64,000 nt of DNA from Albidovulum sediminis (GTDB lineage: Bacteria; Pseudomonadota; Alphaproteobacteria; Rhodobacterales; Rhodobacteraceae). This document shows positions 43,393-50,501 of this stretch, in pieces; the stretch's first letter is position 1; each line of letters begins with the position of its first letter. Below the pieces are notes generated by a model. That model saw only the letters and a program-made list of their open reading frames with translations, made no database searches and was not told where the DNA came from. A program made the position numbers and the translations under genes. Location: assembly GCF_025380365.1 (NCBI RefSeq), contig NZ_JAOCQF010000008.1:1-64000 (forward strand), given 5' to 3'.

Positions 43393-44544
43393 ATGCTCAA
43401 AAACATGGGTAGTCTCACAAATAGCAGCACCAAAATCGAGGGTTTGGGCGGGTCGGAGTCCGAGATTTCGAGCTCAGCGTCCTATGACTCGTTGAACAGT
43501 GACGAACACGACGAGAGAACCTCTCGGGATCGAGCCTCAATCGCCCTGCCCGCCAATGTGGCCGGCTCCGGCGCGCTCGACCGGCTGATCGATACCGCCC
43601 GGGACTACGCTGAGGCCTCGACTGCTGGGAACACGAACAAGGCCTACGCCGCCGACTGGAAACACTTCACCCGCTGGTGCCGACTGAAAGGCACAGAACC
43701 TCTGCCCCCCTCACCCGAGATGATTGGACTTTATGTGGCTGATCTGGCTGCACCAACCGGGAAGACCCCTGCCCTTTCGGTCTCCACGATCGAGCGTCGT
43801 CTCTCGGGGCTTTCCTGGAACTATAGGCAGCGCGGCTTCACTCTTGATCGCAAGGATCGCCACATCGCCACTGTTCTGGCTGGGATCAAACGCAAGCATG
43901 CGCGCCCGCCGGTTCAGAAGGAAGCTATCCTGCCTGAGGATATCCAGGCCATGGTGGCCACCCTGCCCTACGATCTCCGCGGGCTCCGAGATCGGGCGAT
44001 CTTGCTTCTGGGTTATGCAGGCGGCCTGCGCAGGTCGGAGGTGGTCAACCTCGACATACACAAGGATGATACACCGGACTCCGGCGGCTGGCTGGAGATC
44101 TTCGACAAAGGCGCGCTGCTCACGCTTAACGCCAAGACCGGGTGGCGCGAGGTCGAGGTCGGGCGCGGCTCAAGCGACCAGACCTGTCCCGTCCACGCGC
44201 TGGAGCAATGGCTACACTTTGCCAAGATCGGCTTTGGCCCAGTCTTCGTGCGCACCTCGCGGGACGGCAAAAGCGCCCTCGAGGCGCGCCTTTCCGACAA
44301 GCACGTCGCAAGACTGATCAAGGCAACCGTTCTTAAGAGTGGTGTCAGATCCGATTTGCCGGAAGCCAAACGGTTGGCAATGTTCTCAGGGCATTCCTTG
44401 CGTGCCGGGCTCGCCTCGTCGGCAGAGGTTGATGAGCGCTATGTTCAAAAGCACCTAGGACATGCGTCGGCCGAGATGACCCGGCGCTACCAGCGCAGGC
44501 GCGACAGGTTCAGGGTGAACCTGACCAAAGCCGCAGGGCTGTGA
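43393..44544 (+). CDS. Tyrosine recombinase of the transposon
   Basis: 383-residue site-specific recombinase. An N-terminal disordered stretch (about 45 residues) precedes the core-binding SAM-like domain (STAGNTNKAYAADWKHFTRWC) and the catalytic domain with R213 (GGLRRSE), H334 and R337 (HSLRAG), H357 (HLGHAS) and nucleophile Y366 (RRYQRR). All five catalytic residues are present. As no TniR is encoded, it is the likely resolvase of the element. Alternatively it mediates integration of a gene module. Confidence 0.93.
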   Translation: MLKNMGSLTNSSTKIEGLGGSESEISSSASYDSLNSDEHDERTSRDRASIALPANVAGSGALDRLIDTARDYAEASTAGNTNKAYAADWKHFTRWCRLKGTEPLPPSPEMIGLYVADLAAPTGKTPALSVSTIERRLSGLSWNYRQRGFTLDRKDRHIATVLAGIKRKHARPPVQKEAILPEDIQAMVATLPYDLRGLRDRAILLLGYAGGLRRSEVVNLDIHKDDTPDSGGWLEIFDKGALLTLNAKTGWREVEVGRGSSDQTCPVHALEQWLHFAKIGFGPVFVRTSRDGKSALEARLSDKHVARLIKATVLKSGVRSDLPEAKRLAMFSGHSLRAGLASSAEVDERYVQKHLGHASAEMTRRYQRRRDRFRVNLTKAAGL

Positions 44545-44620
44545 AGCTCAGGAATCTTGACGCGTTGGTGAAGCGCTAAGATGAAATTCCAGCGCTTCAG
44601 TTTCAGCTTACTGCTTCAAT

Positions 44621-44644
44621 TGAAATCAGGAACTAAACGCGACA
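44621..44644 (-). repeat. Right terminal inverted repeat of the Tni transposon
   Basis: Read on the minus strand it begins TGTCGCGTTTAG and continues to CTGATTTCA, pairing with the left end at 18 of 24 positions. A further inverted AAGCTGAAA motif follows within the element, equivalent to TTTCAGCTT at the left end. Confidence 0.85.
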
Positions 44645-44649
44645 CCACA
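44645..44649 (+). repeat. Right target-site duplication (CCACA)
   Basis: Second copy of the pentamer CCACA, immediately outside the right transposon end. Together with 38081-38085 it marks the insertion site. Confidence 0.9.
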
Positions 44650-44737
44650 GGTCGTCCTCGAGTGCCTGGTCGAGCTCCTCAGCATCGCCGGACGGATTAT
44701 TGAAGTCATCATGCTGTGAAGGGTGTTGCGACGTCAT
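44645..44737 (-). pseudogene. 5' part of the gene split by the Tni transposon
   Basis: Reads MTSQHPSQHDDFNNPSGD and then 13 more codons up to DDLW at the transposon edge, 31 codons in all. The frame continues exactly with FLPGPMEEEPDY at 38080 on the other side of the element. The upstream palindrome at 44741-44762 overlaps the likely promoter. The fragment alone is non-functional. Confidence 0.78.
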
Positions 44738-44740
44738 ATG

Positions 44741-44762
44741 TGCAAAATACGAGCATTTTGCA
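44741..44762. promoter_or_regulatory. Inverted repeat upstream of the interrupted gene
   Basis: Arms TGCAAAAT (44741-44748) and ATTTTGCA (44755-44762) around ACGAGC form a perfect dyad 3 bp before the start codon of the interrupted gene. Position suggests an operator. The rest of the gap up to the resolvase includes AAACG-GT-CGTTT at 44915-44926 and a similar motif at about 44948-44960, possible resolvase subsites. Confidence 0.5.
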
Positions 44763-44962
44763 AATTACCCAAGGGTTTTTGCCGAGGTGGTCCTGCTCTC
44801 TATATAGCACGCGCGCGCGATGGTCCGTGTGGTCTCTCCGATTGCAGTCGCGGTGCGGAAACCAAGGGGTTTCTGACGAGCAGCGCCACAGTGCACACCC
44901 TTGCATCTGTTTTCAAACGGTCGTTTATTAGTGGTATGTGAAACTGCAAACGGCCTGTTTTG

Positions 44963-45847
44963 ATGCCATTGATAGGCTACGCGCGCGTCTCGACCGAGGA
45001 TCAGACCCCCCTGCCCCAGTCGCAGGCCCTGAAATCCGCAGGCTGCGTCGAGATCCACGAGGAGCAGGCCTCGGGCGGGAACCGCGCGCGGCCCGTGCTG
45101 GCGCGGGTGCTGGAGCGGATCGGCAAGGGCGACACGCTGGTGGTGGTGCGCATCGACCGTCTGGCGCGGTCGCTCTCCCACCTCCTCGAGGTGATCGAAC
45201 GGCTGGAGGCCAAGAACGCCTTCTTCCGATCGCTCACCGATCCGATCGACACGTCCTCCCCGCAGGGTAAGTTCACCCTCCAGGTCCTCGGCGCCGCAGC
45301 TGAGTTTGAGCGCGCCCTAATCCGCGAACGCACCAAAGCCGGCCTGGCCAGCGCACGAACCAAAGGCCGGGTTGGCGGCAATCCGGGTCTGCGCGTCCGG
45401 GATCCGGCGGCGCTGCGCAAGGTGCGGCTGGCCCGGCAGGACGGCTATATGGAACGCCTGAACGAGACGGCGCAGGACTGGGTGCCCCAGGTCCGCCGCC
45501 TGCGGCCCGACTTAGCCTGGGAAGATGTGGTGCGCATCGTCAACGGCCCCCTGCCCCACGAGCGTCAATGGACGCAAAGCCGACTCCTGCGCGCGGTCAA
45601 CGCCTATGTCCGGGACGGCTTCCTGCCGCCCACGGTACTGGACCGCGCCGGCCGCCGCGAAATCGACGACCGCCTGCCCGCCATCGTCGCCGCCATCAAG
45701 GGCGCGGACCCCGAGATCACGCTTCAGGCAATCTGCACCAGACTGGAAGCGATGCGCGAGCGCACGCCCCGCGGGCGGACAAGCTGGCAGCCGTCGTCGG
45801 TGAAGATGCTGCTGGAGCGGGCGGAGAGGTTGGGTCTGCTTGAGTAG
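44963..45847 (+). CDS. Serine recombinase (resolvase family)
   Basis: 294-residue recombinase with a resolvase/invertase catalytic domain: S10 in IGYARVSTEDQ, RIDRLARSLSHLLEVIERLEAKNAFFRSL, and the helix segment GAAAEFERALIRERTKAGLASARTKGR. A long C-terminal extension (about 150-294) is richer than in Tn3 resolvases and contains a helix-turn-helix-like end. ATG 44963 is preceded by a TTG that could also start. It may keep the plasmid monomeric. It is outside the Tni transposon. Confidence 0.9.
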   Translation: MPLIGYARVSTEDQTPLPQSQALKSAGCVEIHEEQASGGNRARPVLARVLERIGKGDTLVVVRIDRLARSLSHLLEVIERLEAKNAFFRSLTDPIDTSSPQGKFTLQVLGAAAEFERALIRERTKAGLASARTKGRVGGNPGLRVRDPAALRKVRLARQDGYMERLNETAQDWVPQVRRLRPDLAWEDVVRIVNGPLPHERQWTQSRLLRAVNAYVRDGFLPPTVLDRAGRREIDDRLPAIVAAIKGADPEITLQAICTRLEAMRERTPRGRTSWQPSSVKMLLERAERLGLLE

Positions 45848-45910
45848 CCTAACAACCTTGCGAATCCTCCATGACATGGAAGGATTACAAGGCTTTGGCC
45901 AGCGCCAAGC

Positions 45911-46321
45911 TCAGAAACTGTCCGCTCGCGCAAAGGGGTTGATGATGCGAAGTTGGCCTTCGACCAGCAGGCCATCTTGCATGTCCTCGCTCCACAGCGT
46001 GGTGCAGCCCGCAACCAAAGCGCTGGCCACGATCATAGCGTCGTAGATCGAGAAGCCGTAGCGTTCCGCCAAGGCGCGGCCGACGTCGTGGGTCTGAAGG
46101 GTCAGGTCTTCGACGGGGCACAAGGCGCGAATGCCCTCAAGAAACGTCCCTGCTTCCTCCCAGCTCAGGCCAGCTTTGCGGCGGCAGTTGACCAGCGTCT
46201 CGTTCAGGACTTGGACGCTGATCCGGGGCCCCTGCCCCAGGATAACTTCGGCGCGATCGGCCTTCGGGCCGTCGTCGAGCAGGTACAGAACGACATTCGT
46301 GTCCGCGAATTCAGCGCTCAT
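45911..46321 (-). CDS. vapC: VapC-type PIN-domain toxin
   Basis: 136-residue PIN-domain ribonuclease of a type II toxin-antitoxin system. Acidic active-site residues are D7 (FADTNVVLYLLDD), the glutamate in VLNETLVNC, and the aspartate in FSIYDAMIVASA. Family length is normal. The gene overlaps the antitoxin by 11 bp, giving coupled translation. On a plasmid it would promote maintenance by killing or arresting plasmid-free cells. Confidence 0.92.
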   Translation of the reverse strand: MSAEFADTNVVLYLLDDGPKADRAEVILGQGPRISVQVLNETLVNCRRKAGLSWEEAGTFLEGIRALCPVEDLTLQTHDVGRALAERYGFSIYDAMIVASALVAGCTTLWSEDMQDGLLVEGQLRIINPFARADSF

Positions 46322-46538
46322 GCGCGTCTTCGCGGCTCAGGCGTTCCGCAGCGGGCAGCTTGCCCCGGAAGCGGCGCAGACCCGTCAGCACCTCATCCGC
46401 CCGCGCCAGACGACGGACTCTGACCTGACCGTCGTCCTTGACCAGGTCGATCCGATCGCCTTCCTTGAGGCCAAGTTCGCGGACAAGCTCAGCGGGCAAA
46501 CGGACGGCAAGCGAGTTGCCCCATTTTGCGATCTGCAT
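46311..46538 (-). CDS. vapB: VapB/AbrB-type antitoxin
   Basis: 75-residue SpoVT/AbrB-like swapped-hairpin DNA-binding antitoxin (MQIAKWGNSLAVRLPAELVRELGLKEGDRIDL), with a C-terminal toxin-binding tail (LTGLRRFRGKLPAAERLSREDAHER). The ATG 46538 has an AGGAGGTC ribosome site just upstream. It precedes and overlaps vapC, the standard order. It neutralises VapC and probably represses the pair. Confidence 0.92.
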   Translation of the reverse strand: MQIAKWGNSLAVRLPAELVRELGLKEGDRIDLVKDDGQVRVRRLARADEVLTGLRRFRGKLPAAERLSREDAHER

Positions 46539-46692
46539 CGTGACCTCCTGAGTGGATATACAGTCAGGAACGTATATCATGCTGGTTGCATGGGCAAGCC
46601 TGTCCACGAGCCCTGGCTACTCTTGTGCGTCACGCAGTGGCTGACACCAGATTTAGAAAGAGCTTGCACGAATCTGAGTCCTCCGGCAATAG

Positions 46693-46728
46693 TCACGGAA
46701 AAGGGCGACTAAACGCCAAATTCCGTGA
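46693..46728. promoter_or_regulatory. Inverted repeat before repABC
   Basis: Arms TCACGGAA (46693-46700) and TTCCGTGA (46721-46728) flank a 20-bp spacer, 26 bp before repA. RepA/RepB of this family repress their own promoter by binding upstream dyads, so an operator role is likely but unproven. Confidence 0.45.
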
Positions 46729-46753
46729 ACACGCCACGGGCGCGCGAGGGCAG

Positions 46754-47938
46754 ATGAGCAGAGCCGATACACAGGAAGACCTGAACGCTGTGATCCGTCA
46801 GCATTCCGAGGTGCTGGCGGCGCAACTGCATTCGCAGCGTGAGAGCCTTTTCCCGCCCGACGCATCCAAGTCTATGCGCAAATTCACCTCTGGGGAAGCT
46901 GCTGCTCTGCTGGGTGTCAACGACTCTTACCTCAGAAAGCTCCATCTTGATGGCAAGGGGCCGTCGCCAGAAGTTTCATCAGGGAACCGGCGGCACTACT
47001 CAGCTGAAGATATCCATAACTTACGAATTTTGTTGGAGAAAACGGCTCGAAAGCCTGGAGATTACCTGCCCGGTCGTCGCGCTGGTGACCATCTGCAGGT
47101 CATTGGCGTGATGAACTTCAAGGGTGGTTCGGGAAAGACGACCTCCTCGGCGCACCTCGCCCAACGGTTGGCCCTCAAGGGTTACCGTGTCCTGGCAATC
47201 GACCTCGATCCGCAGGCTTCTCTTACGGCGTTGCATGGGGTTCAGCCTGAGTTTGACCTGCTGGACGGCGGCACGCTCTACGATGCGATCCGTTATGAAG
47301 ACCCGGTTCCGATCGCCGCGGTGATCCGCAAGACATACATTCCGAATCTCGACCTGATTCCGGGGAATCTCGAACTGATGGAGTTCGAGCACGAGACGCC
47401 ACGGGCGCTTTCTCGCGGCAACGCGGGTTTGTTCTTTTTCCGTGTGAAGGAGGCGCTGGCGCAGGTCGATGAGCGGTATGACGTCGTCGTCATCGACTGT
47501 CCTCCGCAGTTGGGGTTCTTGACCATGTCCGCGCTGTCGGCCGCGACAGGCGTTCTCGTGACGATCCATCCCGAGATGCTCGACGTGATGTCGATGAGCC
47601 AGTTCCTCAGAATGACGGCCGACCTGATGGACGTCATTGCCGACAGTGGGGCTGACATGTCGCATGACTGGATGCGGTATCTCTTGACCCGGTATGAGCC
47701 GACAGACGCACCGCAGAACCGTATCGTCGCCTTCTTGCGAACGATGTACGGCGACAAGGTTTTGAACGCGCCGATGCTCAAGTCGACGGCCATCTCGGAT
47801 GCCGGTTTGACCAAGCAGACCCTTTACGAGGTCGAACGCAGCGCGTTCACCCGGACGACCTATGACCGGGCCATTGAAAGCCTGAATGCGGTCAACGACG
47901 AGATTGCCCAGCTCATTCAGAAGACTTGGGGGCGCTGA
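46754..47938 (+). CDS. repA: RepA (ParA-type) plasmid partition ATPase
   Basis: 394-residue ParA/MinD-family ATPase of the repABC system. An N-terminal MerR-like helix-turn-helix (FTSGEAAALLGVNDSYLRKLHLDGKG) is followed by the deviant Walker A KGGSGKTTSS, the A' motif DLDPQASLT and Walker B VVVIDCPPQLG. It moves plasmid copies and represses repABC transcription. The ATG at 46754 gives the usual RepA length. The stop overlaps the repB start (TGATG). Confidence 0.97.
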   Translation: MSRADTQEDLNAVIRQHSEVLAAQLHSQRESLFPPDASKSMRKFTSGEAAALLGVNDSYLRKLHLDGKGPSPEVSSGNRRHYSAEDIHNLRILLEKTARKPGDYLPGRRAGDHLQVIGVMNFKGGSGKTTSSAHLAQRLALKGYRVLAIDLDPQASLTALHGVQPEFDLLDGGTLYDAIRYEDPVPIAAVIRKTYIPNLDLIPGNLELMEFEHETPRALSRGNAGLFFFRVKEALAQVDERYDVVVIDCPPQLGFLTMSALSAATGVLVTIHPEMLDVMSMSQFLRMTADLMDVIADSGADMSHDWMRYLLTRYEPTDAPQNRIVAFLRTMYGDKVLNAPMLKSTAISDAGLTKQTLYEVERSAFTRTTYDRAIESLNAVNDEIAQLIQKTWGR

Positions 47939-48930
47939 TGACCGACAGCAAGAAGAAGCGCATGTCTATGCTGGATAGTCTTGCAGCGGCGGGGACGCCC
48001 CCTGCCCCCGGTAGCATGATGTCTAGCAATCGGGCCCTGCGGTCGGCGCGTGATGCTGTCGATGCTCACCATGTTTGGGAGCTCGATCCGGCTGAGATCC
48101 AAGACGAGCGATACTCGGATCGCCTCGACCCAAAGGATGTGCACGATCTTCGCGCGTCGATTGAACAAAACGGGCAGACTGTGCCCATCCTTGTTCGGCG
48201 CCATGCGACCGAACCCAATCGGTATCTCCTCGTCTATGGACGCCGCCGTCTTGAGGCCATTCGTGCCTCCGACAAAGTGAGCAAGGTTCGCGCCCTCATC
48301 GCTAACCTGGACGATACGGCGGCACTCCGCGCTCAGGTTTCAGAGAATACTGGTAGACGTGACCTGAGTTACATCGAGCGTGCCCTCTTCGCTCAGGAAC
48401 TGCTCGATAGTGGCTTTGGCTCGCAGGCACAGATTGCCGAAGTGCTCAACGTGACCCGTTCGGCGGTATCGATGTCGATCTCGGTTGCCAAGGCGATCGG
48501 AACTGCACTGGCCCATGCAATCGGACCGGCGCACGGCGTCGGCCGTCCCAGATGGGAAGCTTTGGCCAAGGAGCTTGCCGACAGCCGGATCGAGAACGAC
48601 GATCTTTCCCGAATTGCTCTTGATGTTCGCGCCAAGGCGGCCGCGAACGAACAGGCGGATGAGGATCCGCAGGTGGATCCTTCGGTGGCGGCTTTTGAGG
48701 CCGTTGCGCGGCACGTAAAAAAGAGTGTGAGCTCGACGCTCGGCAAGAAGCCGAGATCGAAGACCACTGCCCTTGTGATCGATGGCACGCCCGTGGGCGC
48801 TATCAAGAGATCTGGCCGGGCGCTTCGCCTGGACCTGACGGATGTGGATGATGCCTTTGCGGAGTGGCTTGATGCCCGCGCGCAGGACGTCCTCGAAGAG
48901 CTTCACGATCGCTGGAAAGGCGAGACATGA
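47938..48930 (+). CDS. repB: RepB (ParB-type) partition protein
   Basis: 330-residue ParB-family centromere-binding protein. ParB/Srx CTPase motifs appear in RASIEQNGQTVPILVRRH, YLLVYGRRRLEAIRA and LDDTAALRAQVSENTGRRDLSYIERA, followed by the helix-turn-helix AQIAEVLNVTRSAVSMSISVAKAI. It probably binds the two 16-bp palindromes after repC. Translation is coupled to repA by a 1-bp overlap. Confidence 0.97.
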   Translation: MTDSKKKRMSMLDSLAAAGTPPAPGSMMSSNRALRSARDAVDAHHVWELDPAEIQDERYSDRLDPKDVHDLRASIEQNGQTVPILVRRHATEPNRYLLVYGRRRLEAIRASDKVSKVRALIANLDDTAALRAQVSENTGRRDLSYIERALFAQELLDSGFGSQAQIAEVLNVTRSAVSMSISVAKAIGTALAHAIGPAHGVGRPRWEALAKELADSRIENDDLSRIALDVRAKAAANEQADEDPQVDPSVAAFEAVARHVKKSVSSTLGKKPRSKTTALVIDGTPVGAIKRSGRALRLDLTDVDDAFAEWLDARAQDVLEELHDRWKGET

Positions 48931-48972
48931 AGAGAGGCAGAGCAGCAACAAAAAGGAGGCACGGTACAGGCT

Positions 48973-49027
48973 AAAGAAAAGGTCCCGCAAAGCTTGCGCT
49001 CCACGAGACCCCAACTTTGATCTTAGC
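48973..49027 (-). ncRNA. repABC antisense counter-transcribed RNA (incompatibility RNA)
   Basis: In the repB-repC gap the minus strand has a promoter-like pair TTGCGG and TACCTT with 17-bp spacing (49057-49062 and 49034-49039). About 50 nt downstream comes a hairpin (48981-49010, inner arms CGCAA and TTGCG) followed by TTTTCTTT. This layout matches the small antisense RNAs that repress repC in repABC plasmids. The ends are estimates. Confidence 0.7.
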
Positions 49028-49112
49028 ACTTTCAAGGTAGTGGGCCGGCGCGCAAACCGCAAGTCATATGTGATTCGCGGAACAGCTTTTCTATGCCTTC
49101 GTGAACGACATC

Positions 49113-50324
49113 ATGGAGTACACACCGATTTCGCCGTTTATGCGGCCGATCTCGCATGCCCATCTGCGCGTGGTCGAGCGTCCTGAGGCGTCTGTTCCGG
49201 GCAAGCCCGTCAACAAGTGGGAGCTCCTTCGCGAGCTGTCCAAGGCGCAGGCGGCCTTTGGGGTTTCCGAACGCGATCTGACCGTTCTGCAGGGGCTTCT
49301 CAGCTTCTTTCCGGATGATGCACTTGGCGGGAATACCGAGATGGTCGTCTTCCCGTCGAACAAGGCAATCTGCGAGCGGCTGAACGGCATGCCCTGCTCC
49401 ACGATGCGCAGGCACATTGCCCGTCTGGTGGATGCTGGCTTGCTCATGCGCCGCGATAGTCCCAACGGCAAGAGGTATGTTCGCAAGCACGGCGAAGAGC
49501 GTGTGGCTTTTGGCTTCGACCTCTCGCCACTCTACTGCCAATCCGAAGAGGTTGCACGGGCCGCAGAGGCTGTGCGTGAGGCCGAGGACCGTGTCCGGAG
49601 ACTGCGGGAAATCGTGAGCCTCATGCGGCGCGATCTTGCTGCCCTGGCGGAGTTCGGAGAAGAGGTCCAGCCAGGCCTCGGCCTCTGGGATCAGTTTCGC
49701 GACAAGGCTGTTCTCACAGCGCGCGCCCTTCGCCGCAAGCTCACGCTCGAGGAGCTCTCAGCATTTCGCGCCGACCTTCAAGCCCTTCTCGACCACGCAC
49801 GCAACGTCATTGATGGTCCTGAAACAGAAGAAATGAACACCAATGGAGCCAATACTGAGCGCCACCATCATAATTCAAATAAAGAATCTATAGATCTTGA
49901 ACCTGCCTTAGAAAAAGGCGGGGCGGCGGCCGGCGCGCCAGATGTTGAAACGGATGCACCTAGTGCTGACGTGGAAGAAGCAGACACAAGACGCGTGCCA
50001 AAGATCCCGCTCCATCTGGTGATCGCGGGCTGCCCGTCGCTCAAAACTTTCTACCAGGGCGATATCCGCCACTGGCATCAGCTTTTCGACGCGGCTTGCC
50101 ATGTGCGACCGGCCATGGGGATCAGTGCTTCCGCTTGGGAAGAAGCGCAACGGTTCATGGGCCCCGAGCAGGCATCGATCGTTGTTGTCGCCATGCTGGA
50201 ACGCTTCGCCGACATCCGATCGCCCGGTGGCTATCTCCGTGCGCTGACATCGAAGGCGGCGGCGGGCGAGTTCTCCTGCGGGCCGATGGTCATGGCACTG
50301 ATGTCCCGGCGAAGCGCGGCGTGA
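49113..50324 (+). CDS. repC: RepC replication initiator
   Basis: 403-residue RepC initiator. The N-terminal winged-helix domain is in FGVSERDLTVLQGLLSFFPDD ... VVFPSNKAICERLNGMPCSTMRRHIARLVDAGLLMRRDSPNGKR. An AT-rich linker region is followed by the C-terminal domain ending YLRALTSKAAAGEFSCGPMVMAL. ATG at 49113 gives the common MEYTPISPF start; a GTG at 49101 is possible. Expression is controlled by the antisense RNA upstream. Confidence 0.96.
   Translation: MEYTPISPFMRPISHAHLRVVERPEASVPGKPVNKWELLRELSKAQAAFGVSERDLTVLQGLLSFFPDDALGGNTEMVVFPSNKAICERLNGMPCSTMRRHIARLVDAGLLMRRDSPNGKRYVRKHGEERVAFGFDLSPLYCQSEEVARAAEAVREAEDRVRRLREIVSLMRRDLAALAEFGEEVQPGLGLWDQFRDKAVLTARALRRKLTLEELSAFRADLQALLDHARNVIDGPETEEMNTNGANTERHHHNSNKESIDLEPALEKGGAAAGAPDVETDAPSADVEEADTRRVPKIPLHLVIAGCPSLKTFYQGDIRHWHQLFDAACHVRPAMGISASAWEEAQRFMGPEQASIVVVAMLERFADIRSPGGYLRALTSKAAAGEFSCGPMVMALMSRRSAA
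49867..49905. other. AT-rich stretch within repC, candidate replication origin
   Basis: A short very AT-rich segment (around AATTCAAATAAAGAATCTAT) stands out in the otherwise GC-rich repC gene. In repABC plasmids the origin has been mapped inside repC at an AT-rich site, so this is the likely oriV. Identified by composition only. Confidence 0.5.
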
Positions 50325-50325
50325 T

Positions 50326-50341
50326 GTTCACAGCTGTGAAC
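50326..50341. promoter_or_regulatory. parS-like palindrome 1
   Basis: Perfect 16-bp palindrome GTTCACAGCTGTGAAC, one base after the repC stop. An identical copy lies 29 bp downstream. It follows the pattern of alphaproteobacterial repABC centromeres, so it should bind RepB. Confidence 0.85.
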
Positions 50342-50370
50342 ATCACGCCGTCGGCGCCCCAATCGATGAA

Positions 50371-50386
50371 GTTCACAGCTGTGAAC
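50371..50386. promoter_or_regulatory. parS-like palindrome 2
   Basis: Second copy of GTTCACAGCTGTGAAC, identical to the first. The pair forms a candidate centromere next to repC. Start-to-start spacing is 45 bp, about four helical turns. Confidence 0.85.
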
Positions 50387-50501
50387 TCTCTGCGCGGTCT
50401 GATGAGCAACCAGCAGATAGAGGGAAAGGTTGGGGGTTTGAGGGGTGACGGGAAGTGAGATTGGGAGAGTGGCTTCCGACGCCCGTCGTGGAGAAGATCT
50501 G

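Larger units (their letters stand above)
38086..44644 (+). mobile_element. Complete TniABQ transposon carrying scpB, DUF1403 and a tyrosine recombinase
   Basis: 6,559-bp element with related inverted ends and flanking CCACA duplications. Left end TGTCGCATTTTCTTCACCATTTCA; right end, on the other strand, starts TGTCGCGTTTAGTTCC; 18 of 24 positions agree. Gene order is tniA-tniB-tniQ (plus), scpB and DUF1403 (minus), then a tyrosine recombinase (plus). The transposition genes are of the Tn5053/Tn402/Tn7-like type. The usual TniR serine resolvase and res site are absent. Extra TTTCAGC-like repeats near both ends could bind TniA. Both ends and all transposition genes look intact, so it may be active. 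Confidence 0.88.

Noticed and set aside
38086-44644. Possible CRISPR-associated or Tn7-type guide system linked to TniQ
   Set aside because: No repeats, cas genes or tnsA-like endonuclease are present; the gene set fits a Tn5053/Tn402-type element.
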